Assembly: GCA_963801715.1 (NCBI GenBank)
Contig: CAWDGB010000002.1
Location: 124,001-188,000 of the forward strand
Origin: CAVVJA01 sp963801715
GTDB lineage: Bacteria; Actinomycetota; Actinomycetes; Mycobacteriales; Jatrophihabitantaceae
DNA length: 64,000 bases
Direction of reading: 5' to 3'
Shown: positions 62,235-64,000 of the stretch, piece by piece
Layout: each line of letters opens with the position of its first letter
How positions within the stretch are numbered: position 1 is the stretch's first letter
Notes under the pieces: model-generated
Database searches by the model: none
The model's input: only the letters and a program-made list of their open reading frames with translations
Told to the model about the DNA's origin: nothing
Position numbers and translations under genes: made by a program

Positions 62235-63162
62235 TCAGCGCGAGTGATGCACGGCGACGTAGGCGTGCTTCGCGAACTCGAACAGCCGCTCGGTGTCGTG
62301 CCCGGCCAGCAGGGTGCTGGCTGCGGTGATGACCAGCAGCGTCACTAGCGCGGCGATGCGCCATCCCGATGGCCGCGGCGCCGGGGCCCGCAGGGCGTGG
62401 ACTCGGGCGGCGATCTGCTCGGTCGCCGCGGCCAGCACCACCACCGGTATCGAGGCGCCGTGACGGGTCGTGCTCGCCGCGTTGATCAGCGCCTGGGCGA
62501 CGGTGTCGCGCCGTGCGATGCGTGCAGCGTCCTCGTCGGCCCACCGTTCGGTGGCCAGCGTCACCGCGGCCGGTAGCGCCCGCAGCAGCGGGTTGGCCGC
62601 GGCGGCCAGCCGCACGGTGGTGTGGTGGGCGTGGTGGTGGTGCCGCAGGTGGGAGCGTTCGTGGGCCAACACGGCGCGGCGCTGCGCGGCGTCCAGTCCG
62701 CGCAGCAGCCCGACCGAGGCGACGATGCGGCCGGGCCGGCCGGGCACCGCGTACGCGCACGGGACCGGGTCGGCGATGACCGTTAGGTCCGCGCCGCGTG
62801 CGGGCAGCGCGGCGGCCAACCGATGGGCGTCCAGCAAGGCACGGCTGCGGCGCAGGGCGACGGCGGCGACGCGCACCGTGACAGCGGCCAGCGCGAGCGT
62901 CGCGGCGACCTCGACCGGGACGACGACCGGATCGGCGTGCCGCAACGCGGCCGGGGACCAGTGGCCTTGCGGTGGCCAGCAACGGAGCCCGGCCCAGCAA
63001 CGTGAACGCGAGGAACCCGAGGACCGCGATCGACCCGGCTGCGGCGACGAGTCCACCGATGCTGAGCAGCCAGGTGGCGATCGGTGGGGGGAGACGTCGG
63101 GCGATGATCGGGGCGAGGGCGCCGAACAGCGCCGCGAGCAGCAGCGGCAGGTACGGCTCCAC
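62235..63162 (-). pseudogene. M56-family (BlaR1-like) membrane metallopeptidase, one frameshift
   Basis: Corrected product of about 310 residues. Starts with two TM segments (EPYLPLLLAALFGALAPIIA; WLLSIGGLVAAAGSIAVLGFL). Zinc site HERSH in VLAHERSHLRHHHHAHH, and a C-terminal TM helix near ALVTLLVITAASTLLAGH. One extra base near 62968 breaks it. GTG start directly follows the blaI stop (TGAGTG). These proteins cut the BlaI-type repressor upon a signal. No sensor domain for beta-lactams is attached. Confidence 0.78.
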
Positions 63163-63546
63163 TCACTCACCCCCAGGGCTGTCGGGCTGGCCGGGTGGGT
63201 GCAGCAGCTGGGTCAGGGTGCGCTCCTCATCCGGGCTGAGCGTGCCCACGAACCGGGTCAGGATCGCGGCGTGGTCACCGCCGCGGTCGAGCATGGCCCG
63301 CATCCGGCGGGCGGCCAGCCCCGCCTCGTCCAACACCGGAGTGTAGGCGTGGGCCCGGCCGGTCAGCTGCCGGCGGACCGCACCCTTGTGATGCAGCCGG
63401 GTCAGGATGGTCTGCACCGTGTTGTAGGCCAGCCCATCGCCCAGCGCGTCGACGACCTCACCTGCCGTTAGGGGGGCGTCGGCGGCCCACAAGGCGGCTA
63501 ACACCTCCGCCTCCAGCCCGCCCGGCTCCCGCCGCCCACTCGCCAT
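63163..63546 (-). CDS. BlaI/MecI-family repressor
   Basis: A 127-residue penicillinase-repressor-type winged helix: GGLEAEVLAALWAADAPLTAGEVVDALGDGLAYNTVQTILTRLHHKGAVRRQLTGRAHAYTP. It lacks extra domains. ATG 63546 after GGAGGAGC. It precedes an M56 protease, the usual partner, and lies across from two TACA-TGTA palindromes. No beta-lactamase is in the window; DedA is the nearest possible target. Confidence 0.9.
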   Translation of the reverse strand: MASGRREPGGLEAEVLAALWAADAPLTAGEVVDALGDGLAYNTVQTILTRLHHKGAVRRQLTGRAHAYTPVLDEAGLAARRMRAMLDRGGDHAAILTRFVGTLSPDEERTLTQLLHPPGQPDSPGGE

Positions 63547-63659
63547 GCCGCTCCTCCGCCCCACCCGCACCGTTGACCCGATCACGCGATGAACCCCGCG
63601 GGCGAGGGCGGGCCACCGGAAAGGGAGGGAATTTCCCGGCAACGCCACCCTCGCTGGCC

Positions 63660-63697
63660 CTACAGTACTGTAGGTGTACTCTCCTACAAACCTGTAG
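63660..63697. promoter_or_regulatory. Two BlaI-type operator palindromes
   Basis: CTACAGTACTGTAG (63660-63673, perfect) and CTACAAACCTGTAG (63684-63697, two central mismatches). Both carry the TACA/TGTA core known for BlaI/MecI operators. Centres are 24 bp apart. They sit between blaI and the divergent dedA gene. Confidence 0.8.
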
Positions 63698-63712
63698 GCG
63701 GAAAGGGGGGTC

Positions 63713-64000
63713 GTGAGCCTCGTCAGCACCGTCGTCGACCCCATCCTCAACCTGCACGGACCACCCGCCTACGCGCTGGTCGGCGCGCTGGTGTTCAGCG
63801 AGGCGGCGTTGTTCGTCGGGTTCGTGCTGCCCGGGGAGACCGCGGCGCTGCTCGGCGGGGTGCTCGCCCACCGCCAGCAAGTGGCGTTGGCGGGGATCGC
63901 GGCGGTCGCCGTGGCGGCGGCGATCCTCGGGGACAGCGTCGGGTACGAGGTCGGCCGACACTTCGGCACCCGGCTGCTGGGCACCCGGGTCTTCGCCCGG
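63713..64000 (+). CDS. DedA-family membrane protein (partial, 3' end outside window)
   Basis: First 96 residues of a DedA/VTT-domain protein. ALVFSEAALFVGFVLPGETAALLGGVLA and AILGDSVGYEVGRHFG are family motifs; the acidic residues in FSEAALFVGFVLPGE are functionally important in DedA. DedA proteins act as lipid (undecaprenyl-phosphate) carriers in some bacteria. GTG start after AAAGGGGGG. Operators for the BlaI-type repressor lie directly upstream. Confidence 0.9.
   Translation, partial: MSLVSTVVDPILNLHGPPAYALVGALVFSEAALFVGFVLPGETAALLGGVLAHRQQVALAGIAAVAVAAAILGDSVGYEVGRHFGTRLLGTRVFAR

Overview
The window comes from a high-GC actinomycete chromosome. The evidence is GTG/TTG starts with GTGA/ATGA overlaps, a mycothiol glycosyltransferase (mshA), a SenX3-RegX3/PhoRP-type phosphate regulator, the tiny bS22-like ribosomal protein, a type VII mycosin protease and a class F sortase. 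Two long blocks follow gene orders known from Mycobacterium tuberculosis and Streptomyces. Several mycobacterial neighbours are missing (for example whiB4), so I place it in the actinomycetes outside Mycobacterium and cannot go further.

Region by region: 1-9.9 kb is a conserved core block: nth, a small membrane protein, crp, metallo-beta-lactamase-fold hydrolase, Nudix, RidA, a fused double ArsA-type ATPase, a PASTA penicillin-binding protein, YqeY and a metallophosphatase. At 9.97-12.06 kb a tRNA-Pro(CGG) gene is split in its anticodon stem by about 2.0 kb of a rifampin-phosphotransferase-like gene that lacks both ends. From 12.1 to 20.5 kb there is an accessory stretch: a decayed ORF, an ECF sigma factor with an NTF2-like tail, a drug exporter, reductase, VOC and monooxygenase-type small enzymes, a flavin disulfide reductase-like protein and a channel-like membrane protein. 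From 20.5 to 32.8 kb are DUF2252, peptide deformylase, asd-ask, gabT with a stand-alone biotinyl carrier, leuA with a leader peptide, mycosin, recR, YbaB and glutaredoxin. From 32.8 to 56.2 kb lies a second core block: AMP-ligase, SerB-like HAD, acyltransferase, epimerase, bS22, HTH, proC, proline dehydrogenase, a surface/sortase locus, rhodanese, TIM-barrel, ppx, regX3-senX3 diverging from phoU over a PHO box, gpmA, a TetR-controlled exporter, YbjN, mshA and murB.

At 56.2 kb a tRNA-Lys is followed 20 bp later by a tyrosine integrase, the usual left edge of an integrated element. The cargo visible up to the window end is a DUF433/DUF5615 toxin-antitoxin pair, two cation-efflux proteins next to an ArsR-type regulator, a ChrB-like/DUF1232 pair, and a BlaI/M56 regulator pair diverging from a DedA membrane protein over two BlaI-type palindromes. 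Several genes in this cargo carry single-base frameshifts, all repaired by removing one base. This may be decay, but it looks more like uncorrected sequence.

The most unusual items are the split tRNA-Pro, the one-piece ArsA fusion, an 18-bp inverted repeat shared by two distant intergenic sites, helix-phased heptamers at the end of the integrase gene, the leuA leader, the non-canonical sorting-like tail next to the sortase, and the clustered +1 frameshifts.
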